From the NCBI GenBank assembly GCA_039197065.1, contig JBCCUL010000051.1, positions 1-33,616 on the forward strand: a stretch of DNA of 33,616 bases. Reading direction: 5' to 3'. Below the pieces are notes generated by a model that did no database searches, was not told where the DNA came from, and saw nothing but the letters and a program-made list of their open reading frames with translations. The position numbers were made by a program, and so were the translations under genes. Source of the stretch: JANQPX01 sp039197065. GTDB taxonomy: Bacteria > Pseudomonadota > Alphaproteobacteria > Geminicoccales > Geminicoccaceae. Positions 24,213 through 31,669 of the stretch are shown here, piece by piece (the stretch's first letter is position 1; every line of letters starts with the position of its first letter).

Positions 24213-25148
24213 TCATAGTTTGAAATGTTTCGGAAATTTGTATTCCTGATCAGGATGCGCTCGCTTCTTCGGTTCCGTTACGAGCGTCGCGGCCAGGTCA
24301 TAGGTACGATGCCGAAGCTCTGACAACAGTTTCTCTCTACCGACGTTCCCGTCGAGATCCTCGAACGCAATCGGATCGCCGACGGCGACGTCGAGCGCCG
24401 TACCGATGCGCCTTGCCGTCTCCCAGAAAAAGAGAGACAGGCGCCAAGTGTAGCTGAGATGGCTGGCCAGCTGAAAAATCCGCGAGTTCTGCCCCGCGAA
24501 ATAGATCGGCACGACCGTCGCCTTCGAGAGCATCGACAGCTTTGCCGCAAAAGGGTGCCAGGCGATGTCGACGGCCGGGCCGTGCAGGGCGGCAGGGCTG
24601 GCTGATACGGCGCCTGCCGGAAAGATGCCGATCGCCCCGCCGTTCTGCAGGTGGCGAAGTGCCTCTCTTCGCGAGTGAACGTTGTTAGCCAGCGCGCCCG
24701 GGTCCGTGGAAAAGTCGATCGGCAGCAAATGCTCTCGGGCTTCCGGCGCTTGGCAAAGGACCTTGTGGGTCAGAACCTTGATGTCAGGACGCGCCTTGCG
24801 CGCAAGCCATATCAGGACGAGGCCGTCGATGACGCCATAGGGATGATTGGCAATGAACAGAACCGGTCCATCCACTGGTATTTTGGCCAGCTGCTCCATC
24901 GGATAGCGAACATCGAGTTCCAGAAGCTCGATGGCTGCATCGAAAAAGTCACCATAAGCCCGGGGTGCTGCGACATAACGATTGTAAAGATCGGCTAGGC
25001 GTTTCCGGCCGCCTAGGGTCTCGACAGCGTTGATCACCGATCGTCGGGCGAGCGATTGGTCAGGCTCGGCATAAGAAAATCTGATTCTGCCGTGCGCGGC
25101 TGCCTGTTGGAGCATGCGATAGCCTTGCTGCCATTGTCCATTAGTCAA
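24213..25148 (-). CDS. PlsC-like lysophospholipid acyltransferase family protein
   Basis: This 311-aa protein has the acyltransferase core: NHPYGVIDG as catalytic block I (His and Asp five residues apart, as in the hemolysin-like branch) and FPAGAVS where block III is usually FPEGTRS. This branch includes putative lipid acyltransferases once annotated as hemolysins. No long transmembrane helix is obvious. The start is uncertain: TTG at 25148 is the longest, while an ATG at 25115 has AAGG upstream and would lose 11 residues. It is convergent with the chemoreceptor gene. The lipid substrate is unknown. Confidence 0.78.
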   Translation of the reverse strand: MTNGQWQQGYRMLQQAAAHGRIRFSYAEPDQSLARRSVINAVETLGGRKRLADLYNRYVAAPRAYGDFFDAAIELLELDVRYPMEQLAKIPVDGPVLFIANHPYGVIDGLVLIWLARKARPDIKVLTHKVLCQAPEAREHLLPIDFSTDPGALANNVHSRREALRHLQNGGAIGIFPAGAVSASPAALHGPAVDIAWHPFAAKLSMLSKATVVPIYFAGQNSRIFQLASHLSYTWRLSLFFWETARRIGTALDVAVGDPIAFEDLDGNVGREKLLSELRHRTYDLAATLVTEPKKRAHPDQEYKFPKHFKL

Positions 25149-25569
25149 CTATTGCGGTGTCAGATGACAGCGGGGCGAGGATAGGGTGGCAGATCGATGA
25201 CAGGCATCGGCATTCAAACCAGACGGTCACGAACTTCGAGAGAGGCGAGCGGTCCGCCCACGAGGGTTGCGACCACGCGCGACGGGTGTCCTATCTCGAA
25301 GGTGACGGTCGTGCCGAATACAGCTGGCACCAAAGGCAGAGCCTAAAGAGGCGGATCGATCGCTGCTTCTTTCGGAACATCCTGCGAAGAGCTTCGCATG
25401 TCGCCGCTCACTCTTTGCGAAAACACCGACACACCGGGAACAGGCCGCAAAAACCCCGGTGGATCCGTGACCGCCGAGTGACAGATCCAGGTCTTGAAGG
25501 AGAGTTGCCAAAATGCGATGCGACGTAGGAGGTGGTTTCTGCCCACTGCCTTTGACCGGGGCTGCGCGT
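25149..25569. other. 421-bp stretch without recognised gene
   Basis: Open frames exist on both strands here (for example 25157-25528 rightward), but all have low-complexity, Arg/Ser-rich translations with no motif and no good ribosome site. No repeat or strong hairpin was seen. It may hold the promoter of the acyltransferase gene. Confidence 0.4.
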
Positions 25570-25815
25570 TCAGCGAATGTCGCGACCGTCACCATCGTCT
25601 TTAAGCATAATCACCGCGATCCCCATCTGGACGCTTGCCAGAGTGAGACCGAGAAAGAAAGTCAGCAGAAAGAGCGCCAAAAGACCAACCTCAGAGTCGA
25701 CGATCAAGGTTCGTAGATTTGCAAAGTTCGTCATCATCATGAGGATGACCGCAATGAGGGCGATCAGGAATCCGAAGGCTGCGTGGCGCAGAAGAAACCT
25801 GACGAGCTTGGGCAT
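25570..25815 (-). CDS. Small membrane protein with two helices
   Basis: This protein of about 81 aa has two hydrophobic segments (around AAFGFLIALIAVILMMM and LLALFLLTFFLGLTLA) joined by a short loop, and a charged C-terminus KDDGDGRDIR. The ATG at 25815 is chosen because GAGGG lies about 9 nt upstream; an ATG at 25830 would add five residues. No family is recognised. It is probably an inner-membrane protein of unknown function. Confidence 0.55.
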   Translation of the reverse strand: MPKLVRFLLRHAAFGFLIALIAVILMMMTNFANLRTLIVDSEVGLLALFLLTFFLGLTLASVQMGIAVIMLKDDGDGRDIR

Positions 25816-25883
25816 GGAGTTTGCCCTCATCAATGGCCGCGCTTCAGATCAAAGCGGACTTTGTTTCGAGGAGATAAGTTAAC

Positions 25884-26024
25884 ATGAGCGCCAAGCCTGC
25901 CGAAATCCAGCGTAGGTCGAGACTCCTTGATGGCCTTACGGGCGATAGATCGTGCCCGGCGGGTCATCCGACAGCGTCTGCATCACGTAATCCCATCAAC
26001 CATATGTCTGCCTGCCGAAAATAA
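25884..26024 (+). CDS. Possible 46-aa ORF before the glutathione peroxidase gene
   Basis: An ATG at 25884 follows GAGGAG (25868-25873) at 10-nt spacing and opens a 46-codon frame (MSAKPAEIQRRSR...) that stops 13 bp before the peroxidase start. It is out of frame with the peroxidase. The residues show no motif. The strong ribosome site is the only support; it could be a leader or chance. Confidence 0.25.
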   Translation: MSAKPAEIQRRSRLLDGLTGDRSCPAGHPTASASRNPINHMSACRK

Positions 26025-26037
26025 TAAGGATGATCCG

Positions 26038-26610
26038 ATGACCGATTGGACAAGACGCATGACGCTCGGCGGCATCGCCGGCTTGGCGACGCTTGGCGTG
26101 ACCGGGGTTCAGGCTGCCACAAAAGACGCACACGACTTTGCGTTCACGTCCATCGACGGTGAGCTGCTTCCGCTTTCGACCTTCGATGGCAAGGTGCTGA
26201 TGGTGGTCAACACGGCGTCCCTATGCGGTTTCACCAGGCAATATGCCGGGCTGCAGTCGCTTTGGGAGCGCTACCGGGATGAGGGCTTCGTGCTGCTCGG
26301 CGTTCCGTCCAACGACTTCGGTGGTCAGGAGCCGGGGAGCGAGGCGGAGATCAAGCATTTCTGCGAAGTGAATTTCGACATCGACTTTCCGCTGACCGAG
26401 AAGCAGCAGGTCAAAGGCGGCAGCGCGCATCCGTTTTATGCTTGGGCGCGCTCAGTCCTGGGCGCGGATAAAGCGCCGCGCTGGAACTTTCACAAGTATC
26501 TGGTGGCTCGCGACGGAACGCTCACCAATGCGTTTGCCACTTCGGTTCGCCCCGACGATCCGAAACTCATCTCAACGATCGAAGCGCTCTTACAGGATTC
26601 CCTGAGCTAG
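26038..26610 (+). CDS. Glutathione peroxidase family protein, exported
   Basis: This 190-aa thiol peroxidase has Cys63 in NTASLCGFTRQY (the peroxidatic residue, Cys not selenocysteine), Gln97 in NDFGGQEPG, and Trp149-Asn150 in WNFHKYLV, completing the catalytic tetrad. Cys109 may be the resolving cysteine. A signal peptide with TRRMTLGG at residues 5-12 and cleavage near VQA (26) suggests export, possibly by Tat. The ATG at 26038 follows AAGGA (26026-26030) with 7-nt spacing; longer in-frame starts are not needed. In the periplasm it would reduce lipid or organic hydroperoxides, which suits the photo-oxidative stress genes that follow. Confidence 0.88.
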   Translation: MTDWTRRMTLGGIAGLATLGVTGVQAATKDAHDFAFTSIDGELLPLSTFDGKVLMVVNTASLCGFTRQYAGLQSLWERYRDEGFVLLGVPSNDFGGQEPGSEAEIKHFCEVNFDIDFPLTEKQQVKGGSAHPFYAWARSVLGADKAPRWNFHKYLVARDGTLTNAFATSVRPDDPKLISTIEALLQDSLS

Positions 26611-26633
26611 TCCGATTGCAGTACCCAGTTGTG

Positions 26634-27026
26634 TCAGAGTTTGGCTGTGGTGGCATCGCGCTGCTGGCGACGCTTGTCGACATGATAGAGCCCAAAGGCG
26701 ATCACCTCATAGATCCAGGGCAGCAGGCTCCGAAGCACGGGCAGGCGCACGATCTTGGAGAGCCAGCGATAGCGCGGCAGGCGATCCCAAATCGCGGCGA
26801 AGGCGGGAACGCCGACCAGAAGCTGGCCGTCGGCATCGAGCACATGCAGACGCCGTTTGGCTGCATCCTGCGAGAGACCGAGCTGGTCAAGTGCTGGGCT
26901 CGCTTTGCTGATATCGTCGAAGGCGAGTGCCTGGTCATCTCGCTGATCGAGATGCCGGTAATGGTCGATCTCGCGCCTGCAAACCGGACACGCACCGTTA
27001 TAGAGGATCGTCGGTTTCCTGTTCAT
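26634..27026 (-). CDS. DCC family (DUF393) thiol-disulfide oxidoreductase-like protein
   Basis: This 130-aa protein starts ILYNGACPVCRREIDHY, the DCC/DUF393 hallmark with a CxxC pair (Cys13, Cys16). No signal peptide is seen. DUF393 proteins often sit beside photolyase genes, as here, where it is divergent from the photolyase fusion (62-bp gap). The role is unproven; a thiol-redox function is inferred from the CxxC. It converges with the peroxidase gene. Confidence 0.85.
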   Translation of the reverse strand: MNRKPTILYNGACPVCRREIDHYRHLDQRDDQALAFDDISKASPALDQLGLSQDAAKRRLHVLDADGQLLVGVPAFAAIWDRLPRYRWLSKIVRLPVLRSLLPWIYEVIAFGLYHVDKRRQQRDATTAKL

Positions 27027-27088
27027 GTCTTTTGCTACGGCGTCGCCTGCTCCGCGGATCAGTCAGCGTCTTTGGAGCTAGCCCTTAG

Positions 27089-29485
27089 ATGACATGTCCG
27101 CTTCATCTTCCCGAACATCTCGCCGAACGTTGCCGCAGCCTTAACCATGCCGAAGCTGTGCGCGGTGCTGAATTCATTCTCTATTGGATGCGCACCGCCT
27201 GTCGCGCCCGCGAGAACCCGGCGCTGGACGCAGCGCTCATCGCAAGTCGGGCGTTCGACAAGCCGGTTCTCGTCTATCACGCGCTCGCCGAGACCTATCC
27301 CTATGCCTCCGATCGCCATCACAGCTTCATTCTCGAAGGGGCGAAAGACGTGCAGGCGGCGATGGCGGCACGTGGTATCGGCTACGCCTTCCATCTGGAA
27401 CGCCCCGGTCATCGTGGTCATCATCTGCGGAGCTTTGCCGAGCGCGCCTGCATCGTCATTACGGAAGACATGCCGGTCGAGCCGCTTCGTGGATGGACCG
27501 AACGGCTCGCCGAGGTGGTGGCCGCGCCGGTCCTCGCGCTTGATACCGCTTGCATCGTCCCAATGGCCTTGACCAGACGTGCCTATGATCGCGCCTTTGC
27601 CTTTAGAAAAGCGACCGAACGGCTGCGCGCCGATCGCGTGATGCTGCCCTGGGACGATGTCGAGCCTGCGCATCCTGCCTATCTGCCCGATGATCTGCCC
27701 TTCGAACCCTTGGACCTGCAGGCGGCATCGATCCCGGGTCTGGTGGCAGTCTGTGCGATCGACCACACCGTCGGCCCGGTGCCGCACACGCGCGGCGGCT
27801 CCCTCGCCGGTTACCAGCGCTGGGTCACTTTTCGCGATCGACGCTTGAAACGCTATGCGCGCGACCGCAATGATGCGCTTCGCCCCGACGCCGTCAGCCG
27901 CATGTCCGCCTATCTTCACTACGGTCAGGTCTCGCCCTTTCGGCTGGCGCGCGAGGCCGCAGAGGTCGGCGGCGACGGTGCTGCCAAGTTCCTTGACGAG
28001 CTGCTGGTCTGGCGTGAGCTCAGCTATGCCTGGTGTTTTCATCGGCATGACCATGATCAGACGACGGCGCTGCCGACATGGGCGATCGAAAGCCTTGTCG
28101 AGCATCAAGCCGATCCAAGACCCGATCTGTTCTCCTGGGAGACGCTCGCCCGTGGTCGCACAGGCGAGCCACTTTGGGACGCTGCCCAGGCATCGCTTTT
28201 GATCCACGGCGAACTGCACAACAATCTGCGCATGACCTGGGGCAAGGCGCTCCTGAACTGGACCGAGAGCTTGGAGGATTGCTGGCAAAAGCTGGTCGAT
28301 CTGAACCATCGCTACGCGCTGGACGGGCGCGATCCCAATTCCTACGGCGGCCTGATGTGGTGTCTCGGCTTGTTCGATCGTCCCTTCGAACCGCCGAATG
28401 CGATCACCGGCCGCGTTCGACAACGCCCGCTGAATGGCCATGCGCGGCGCCTCGATGTCGATGCTTATACGCAATGGACGACGCGGCCGGCATTGGCAAA
28501 ACCGCCGAAAGTTGGGGTGATTGGCGCAGGCCTTGCCGGTCTCACCTGCGCTCGCATCCTTCAGGACCACGGCCTCGACGTTACGCTGTTCGACAAAGGC
28601 CGAGCACCCGGCGGCCGTATGTCCAGACGCCGCGCCGAGCCCTTCGCGTTCGATCACGGCGCTCAATTTTTTACGGTGCGTGATCCCGTGCTCCGCCGCT
28701 ATGTCGAAAGCTGGCGTGGTGACGGCGTCGTCGATATCTGGGAGGGGCGCGCGGTGACGATCGAGGCCGGCAGGATCGAGCCCGCCGCTATCGGCAATGA
28801 ACGCTATGTCGGCGTACCCGGCATGAACGCGCTCGCCAAACATCTGGCGACGGACCTGGACTTTCACACCGGTATCGAAGTCAAAACACTCACGCGGGAT
28901 GACGCGGGCTGGCATATCGGCTCACCGCATCTCGCGGATGCGGTGACGGTCGATCTGGTCGTGCTTGCGATACCGCCGACGCAAGCGGCAGCGCTGTTGA
29001 ACTCGGCGTCGCAGTCAGAGCTTGCCCAGCGTCTCGGTGATGTCGGCATGAGCCCATGCTGGGCCGGCATGCTCGGTTTCGATCAGCCGCTCGATCTGCC
29101 TTTCGATGCCGCCAGGGTGACGGGCAGTCCGATAAGCTGGCTGGCGCGCAATAACAGCAAGCCCGGACGTGACGGCGCCGAAAGCTGGGTGCTGCACGCT
29201 TCGCCGGACTGGACCGACGCCAACCTGGAAGCCGATGCCGAGGATATTTTGACGAACCTTCGTGACGCCTTCGCCGAGATCACTGGTGTTGCCACACGTC
29301 CCTCTTACGGCACTGCCCATCGCTGGAGGTACGCACTTGCCCACCGTCCGCTCGGCGAAGCCTGTCTGTTCGACGCACATCAAGCGCTGGGCATTTGCAG
29401 TGACTGGTGTCTTGCCGGTCGGGTCGAAGCAGCCTTTCAGTCAGGCGCCGCCCTTGCTGGGCGGATCCTGGCCATCGAGAGCTGA
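27089..29485 (+). CDS. Class II CPD photolyase fused to an FAD-dependent oxidoreductase
   Basis: This single 798-aa reading frame has two enzymes. Residues about 1-470 are a class II-type deoxyribodipyrimidine photolyase: ILYWMRTACRARENPAL at the start, RHHSFIL, FLDELLVWRELSYAWCF, LWDAAQASLLIHGELHNNLRM, and YALDGRDPNSYGGLMW near the FAD site. Residues about 474-798 are a renalase/amine-oxidase-like flavoprotein with dinucleotide motif GAGLAGL, then DKGRAPGGRMSRR and DHGAQFFTVRD. The junction is short and shows no stop or frameshift. Photolyase repairs UV pyrimidine dimers; the oxidoreductase might reduce or recycle a flavin, which is inference. The ATG at 27089 has GGAG about 12 nt upstream. 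It is divergent from the DCC gene. Confidence 0.88.
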   Translation: MTCPLHLPEHLAERCRSLNHAEAVRGAEFILYWMRTACRARENPALDAALIASRAFDKPVLVYHALAETYPYASDRHHSFILEGAKDVQAAMAARGIGYAFHLERPGHRGHHLRSFAERACIVITEDMPVEPLRGWTERLAEVVAAPVLALDTACIVPMALTRRAYDRAFAFRKATERLRADRVMLPWDDVEPAHPAYLPDDLPFEPLDLQAASIPGLVAVCAIDHTVGPVPHTRGGSLAGYQRWVTFRDRRLKRYARDRNDALRPDAVSRMSAYLHYGQVSPFRLAREAAEVGGDGAAKFLDELLVWRELSYAWCFHRHDHDQTTALPTWAIESLVEHQADPRPDLFSWETLARGRTGEPLWDAAQASLLIHGELHNNLRMTWGKALLNWTESLEDCWQKLVDLNHRYALDGRDPNSYGGLMWCLGLFDRPFEPPNAITGRVRQRPLNGHARRLDVDAYTQWTTRPALAKPPKVGVIGAGLAGLTCARILQDHGLDVTLFDKGRAPGGRMSRRRAEPFAFDHGAQFFTVRDPVLRRYVESWRGDGVVDIWEGRAVTIEAGRIEPAAIGNERYVGVPGMNALAKHLATDLDFHTGIEVKTLTRDDAGWHIGSPHLADAVTVDLVVLAIPPTQAAALLNSASQSELAQRLGDVGMSPCWAGMLGFDQPLDLPFDAARVTGSPISWLARNNSKPGRDGAESWVLHASPDWTDANLEADAEDILTNLRDAFAEITGVATRPSYGTAHRWRYALAHRPLGEACLFDAHQALGICSDWCLAGRVEAAFQSGAALAGRILAIES

Positions 29486-29521
29486 AGAAACCCCTCTATC
29501 CAAGCCTATTCGTCGAGTGGG

Positions 29522-29543
29522 GCGGGACTGGCGCCCATCCCGC
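29522..29543. terminator. Possible bidirectional terminator between convergent genes
   Basis: GCGGGA (29522-29527) pairs with TCCCGC (29538-29543) in the 65-bp gap between the photolyase fusion and the anti-sigma gene. There is no T-run on either side, so the support is modest. Confidence 0.3.
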
Positions 29544-29550
29544 GCTGCGA

Positions 29551-30219
29551 TCAGATCTTGACGAAGGGATTGAGCAGCCGGCCGAGCGGGCTGGTCAGCT
29601 TCAGCGGCGCGTCTGTGACGGCTAAGCAAAGGCAATCCTCTTCATCGCCTGCAATCGGGCGATGATCCAAGTCAGCATCCGCCTCCTCGACATCGCCGCA
29701 TCGATAATGCCCGTGGCCATCACGGAAACTTCCCTTCAGCACCAGGGTAAGCTCACTCCCGACATGGGTATGGCGTGGCGCGGCCGCGCCGGCGCGAATC
29801 CATAGCAGCCTGGTCGAATGACCTTCTACCTCCGGAAGAAGCTCAATCTCCGATATGGGGCCACGACGACGCCAGGGTAGCTCCGCTAGGGGGCGATCGA
29901 TGTAGTTGCGGAGCGGTTCCGGAATGTCCGTGTTGATCCCCAACGACGGCGATGGCTTCGTGTCTGAAATTGGCGATTGCGGACGCTCGATGCGCGCGAG
30001 CACGCGGTCGAGACAGTCTGCCGACATGGCCTCGGGCGTGATCTCATCGAGCAGAGCGCCGCCAATGCTCTCAAGTCGATCCACCTCGCTTCTGCAGCGC
30101 GGGCAAAAGGCGAGATGCGTCGCTATGAGCAGCGCTACGGGCTCGGAGGCGGCACCTGCAGCGTAGTCGAGAAGGCGCGCATCGGTTGGGCAGTGGAAAG
30201 GAGATTGGGACATCATCAT
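29551..30219 (-). CDS. chrR: ChrR-type anti-sigma factor (zinc finger plus cupin)
   Basis: This 222-aa protein has the ZAS anti-sigma zinc motif His9 ... His35-x3-Cys39-x2-Cys42 (THLAFCPRC) and a C-terminal cupin with RHTHVGSELTLVLKGSF. These are the two domains of ChrR, which holds RpoE inactive until singlet oxygen or organic peroxide is sensed. It starts 5 bp after the sigma gene stop; three ATGs in a row leave the exact start open. The pairing with an ECF sigma and photolyase genes supports the ChrR call. Confidence 0.88.
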   Translation of the reverse strand: MMMSQSPFHCPTDARLLDYAAGAASEPVALLIATHLAFCPRCRSEVDRLESIGGALLDEITPEAMSADCLDRVLARIERPQSPISDTKPSPSLGINTDIPEPLRNYIDRPLAELPWRRRGPISEIELLPEVEGHSTRLLWIRAGAAAPRHTHVGSELTLVLKGSFRDGHGHYRCGDVEEADADLDHRPIAGDEEDCLCLAVTDAPLKLTSPLGRLLNPFVKI

Positions 30220-30224
30220 CGGTC

Positions 30225-30881
30225 TTACTCGAGTTCTTGGGTAACTTGACGCAGCTTCGCGAGGGCGAGGCGCACGCGGGACTTCACGGTCCCGAGCGGC
30301 AACCCCAGTTCCGCCGCGATCTCGCTGTGCGGTTTGTCTTCGAAGAAGTTCTTTTTGATCACGTCCACCTGATCCGGCGGCAAGTCTTTCATCGCCGCGC
30401 GCAGTCGGGACGCGATTTGTGATTTTGAGAGGATGGTTTCACCCTCGGGCACCGGCTCGCCGGTCAACGTCGGATCGTTGGGATCGATTTCGGGGCGCCG
30501 TTCCCGCCGGATGACATCGATGTGGCGATTACGGGCGATGGTGAAGATCCAAGTGCTGACCGACCCATGCTCACGCTTGTAAAGGCCCGCCCGTTTCCAG
30601 ACGGTGAGCATCACATCCTGTGCCAGATCTTCCGCCTGGGCTGCTTCGACACCGCGCTTGCGGATGAAGCCTTTGATTCGCGGCGCAAAGTAATCGAAAA
30701 GAGTGGCGAAGGCCGATCGATCCTGACTTTCCGCTACGGCCTCAAGCAGTTCCGACAACGCTTCGGGCGTCACGCCGGCGCGTGCTCGATCCTGTGGTTC
30801 GCCAGGTGTCCAGCTCGATCCGAGGGCATCGAGTGGTCCCGCCGCTAGTGCCAGAGAAGTTGTAGCCACCTTTGAAACCAT
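30225..30881 (-). CDS. rpoE: ECF RNA polymerase sigma factor, RpoE of the singlet-oxygen (ChrR) group
   Basis: This 218-aa sigma factor has region 2 (LFDYFAPRIKGFIRKRG, AEDLAQDVMLTVW, STWIFTIARNRHIDVIRRERR) and region 4 (LPPDQVDVIKKNFFEDKPHSEIAAELGLPLGTVKSRVRLAL). Its nearest kind is the RpoE partner of ChrR described in Rhodobacter. It would direct transcription of photo-oxidative stress genes such as photolyases. The N-terminal 35 residues before ALSELLEAV have no counterpart I recognise, and no clear ribosome site precedes the ATG, so the true start may be downstream. It is divergent from the DUF3833 gene. Confidence 0.87.
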   Translation of the reverse strand: MVSKVATTSLALAAGPLDALGSSWTPGEPQDRARAGVTPEALSELLEAVAESQDRSAFATLFDYFAPRIKGFIRKRGVEAAQAEDLAQDVMLTVWKRAGLYKREHGSVSTWIFTIARNRHIDVIRRERRPEIDPNDPTLTGEPVPEGETILSKSQIASRLRAAMKDLPPDQVDVIKKNFFEDKPHSEIAAELGLPLGTVKSRVRLALAKLRQVTQELE

Positions 30882-31096
30882 TCTGATTGATGGACAAGAA
30901 TGTCTACGCGTGACCGGTTGCTTTGGATCGCCGTGGAAAATTTGTCGGCCAAGAAAATCTGATCGGCCCTTATCCTCGTAAGGATTGGTATCAAGATATC
31001 AATGATCGGCTGGCGTGAGAGGCGATCGGGTGACGTTTGATCGCCGATCGAGGCCGCGACCACCATGTTCAACCTGACAGGAAAGGAGCCGAGCTC
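30882..31096. promoter_or_regulatory. Divergent control region between sigma and DUF3833 genes
   Basis: These 215 bp lie between two diverging units. Three TGATC words occur on the + strand (30960-30964, 31003-31007, 31038-31042), the -35 core of ChrR-group RpoE promoters as I recall it. None has a clean -10 at about 18 bp. A CCTTA-TCCTCG-TAAGG inverted repeat (30968-30983) sits just after the first. An RpoE-dependent promoter here is likely from context, but its exact place is not settled. Confidence 0.35.
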
Positions 31097-31669
31097 ATGC
31101 AGCAGCTTCAGCGGGCCGCCCGGGGTGAGCCTTCTTTCGTCCTCGAGGAATATTTTTCCGGGCATACGCACGCTTTTGGCATGTTCGTCGATCGCTTCGG
31201 CGCCGTGAAACGGCAGTTTAGCGTCGATATTCTGGGTGAAATGGAAAACGGCCAGCTTGTCCTGACCGAAGACTTCACCTTTGACGGCGGCGAGCGCTCC
31301 AAGCGCGTCTGGCGCATCACGCCCCTTGGCGACGGGCGCTATTCCGGGACGGCGGACGATGTCGTCGGGACGGCAGAAGGCAGCGTCAGCGGCAATTGCC
31401 TGCGATGGTCCTACGACCTCAACCTCAAGATCGGCCAGCGGGAATGGCGCGTGCGTTTCGACGATATCATGCTCTTGCAGAATGATCAGGTGCTTCTCAA
31501 TCGGGCCCAGATGTCGAAATGGGGCATTACCCTCGGCGAGGTGATCATTTCCTTTCATAAGGAAGCCGAGAGAAGCGAAAGCAATATCTCCGACGCAAAA
31601 CCGACCTATTCAAAGACGCACAGCCGCAGCAGGATCGACGAAGAGACCTTGGCAGCCGTCTCGGCGTGA
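31097..31669 (+). CDS. DUF3833 family protein
   Basis: This 190-aa protein matches DUF3833: LEEYFSGHTHAFGMFVDRFG, VKRQFSVDILG, RVWRITPLGDGRYSGTADDVVGTAEG and RAQMSKWGITLGEVIISFHK. Family members are often lipoproteins, but no signal peptide or lipobox is visible here. AAGGAG (31083-31088) fixes the ATG at 31097. DUF3833 genes commonly travel with ECF sigma/ChrR loci. Its stop overlaps the start of the photolyase gene (GTGA), so the two are coupled. The function is unknown. Confidence 0.85.
   Translation: MQQLQRAARGEPSFVLEEYFSGHTHAFGMFVDRFGAVKRQFSVDILGEMENGQLVLTEDFTFDGGERSKRVWRITPLGDGRYSGTADDVVGTAEGSVSGNCLRWSYDLNLKIGQREWRVRFDDIMLLQNDQVLLNRAQMSKWGITLGEVIISFHKEAERSESNISDAKPTYSKTHSRSRIDEETLAAVSA

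Noticed and set aside
27059..28915. 618-codon leftward open frame opposite the photolyase fusion
   Set aside because: The rightward strand carries unmistakable photolyase and FAD motifs; the leftward frame shows none.
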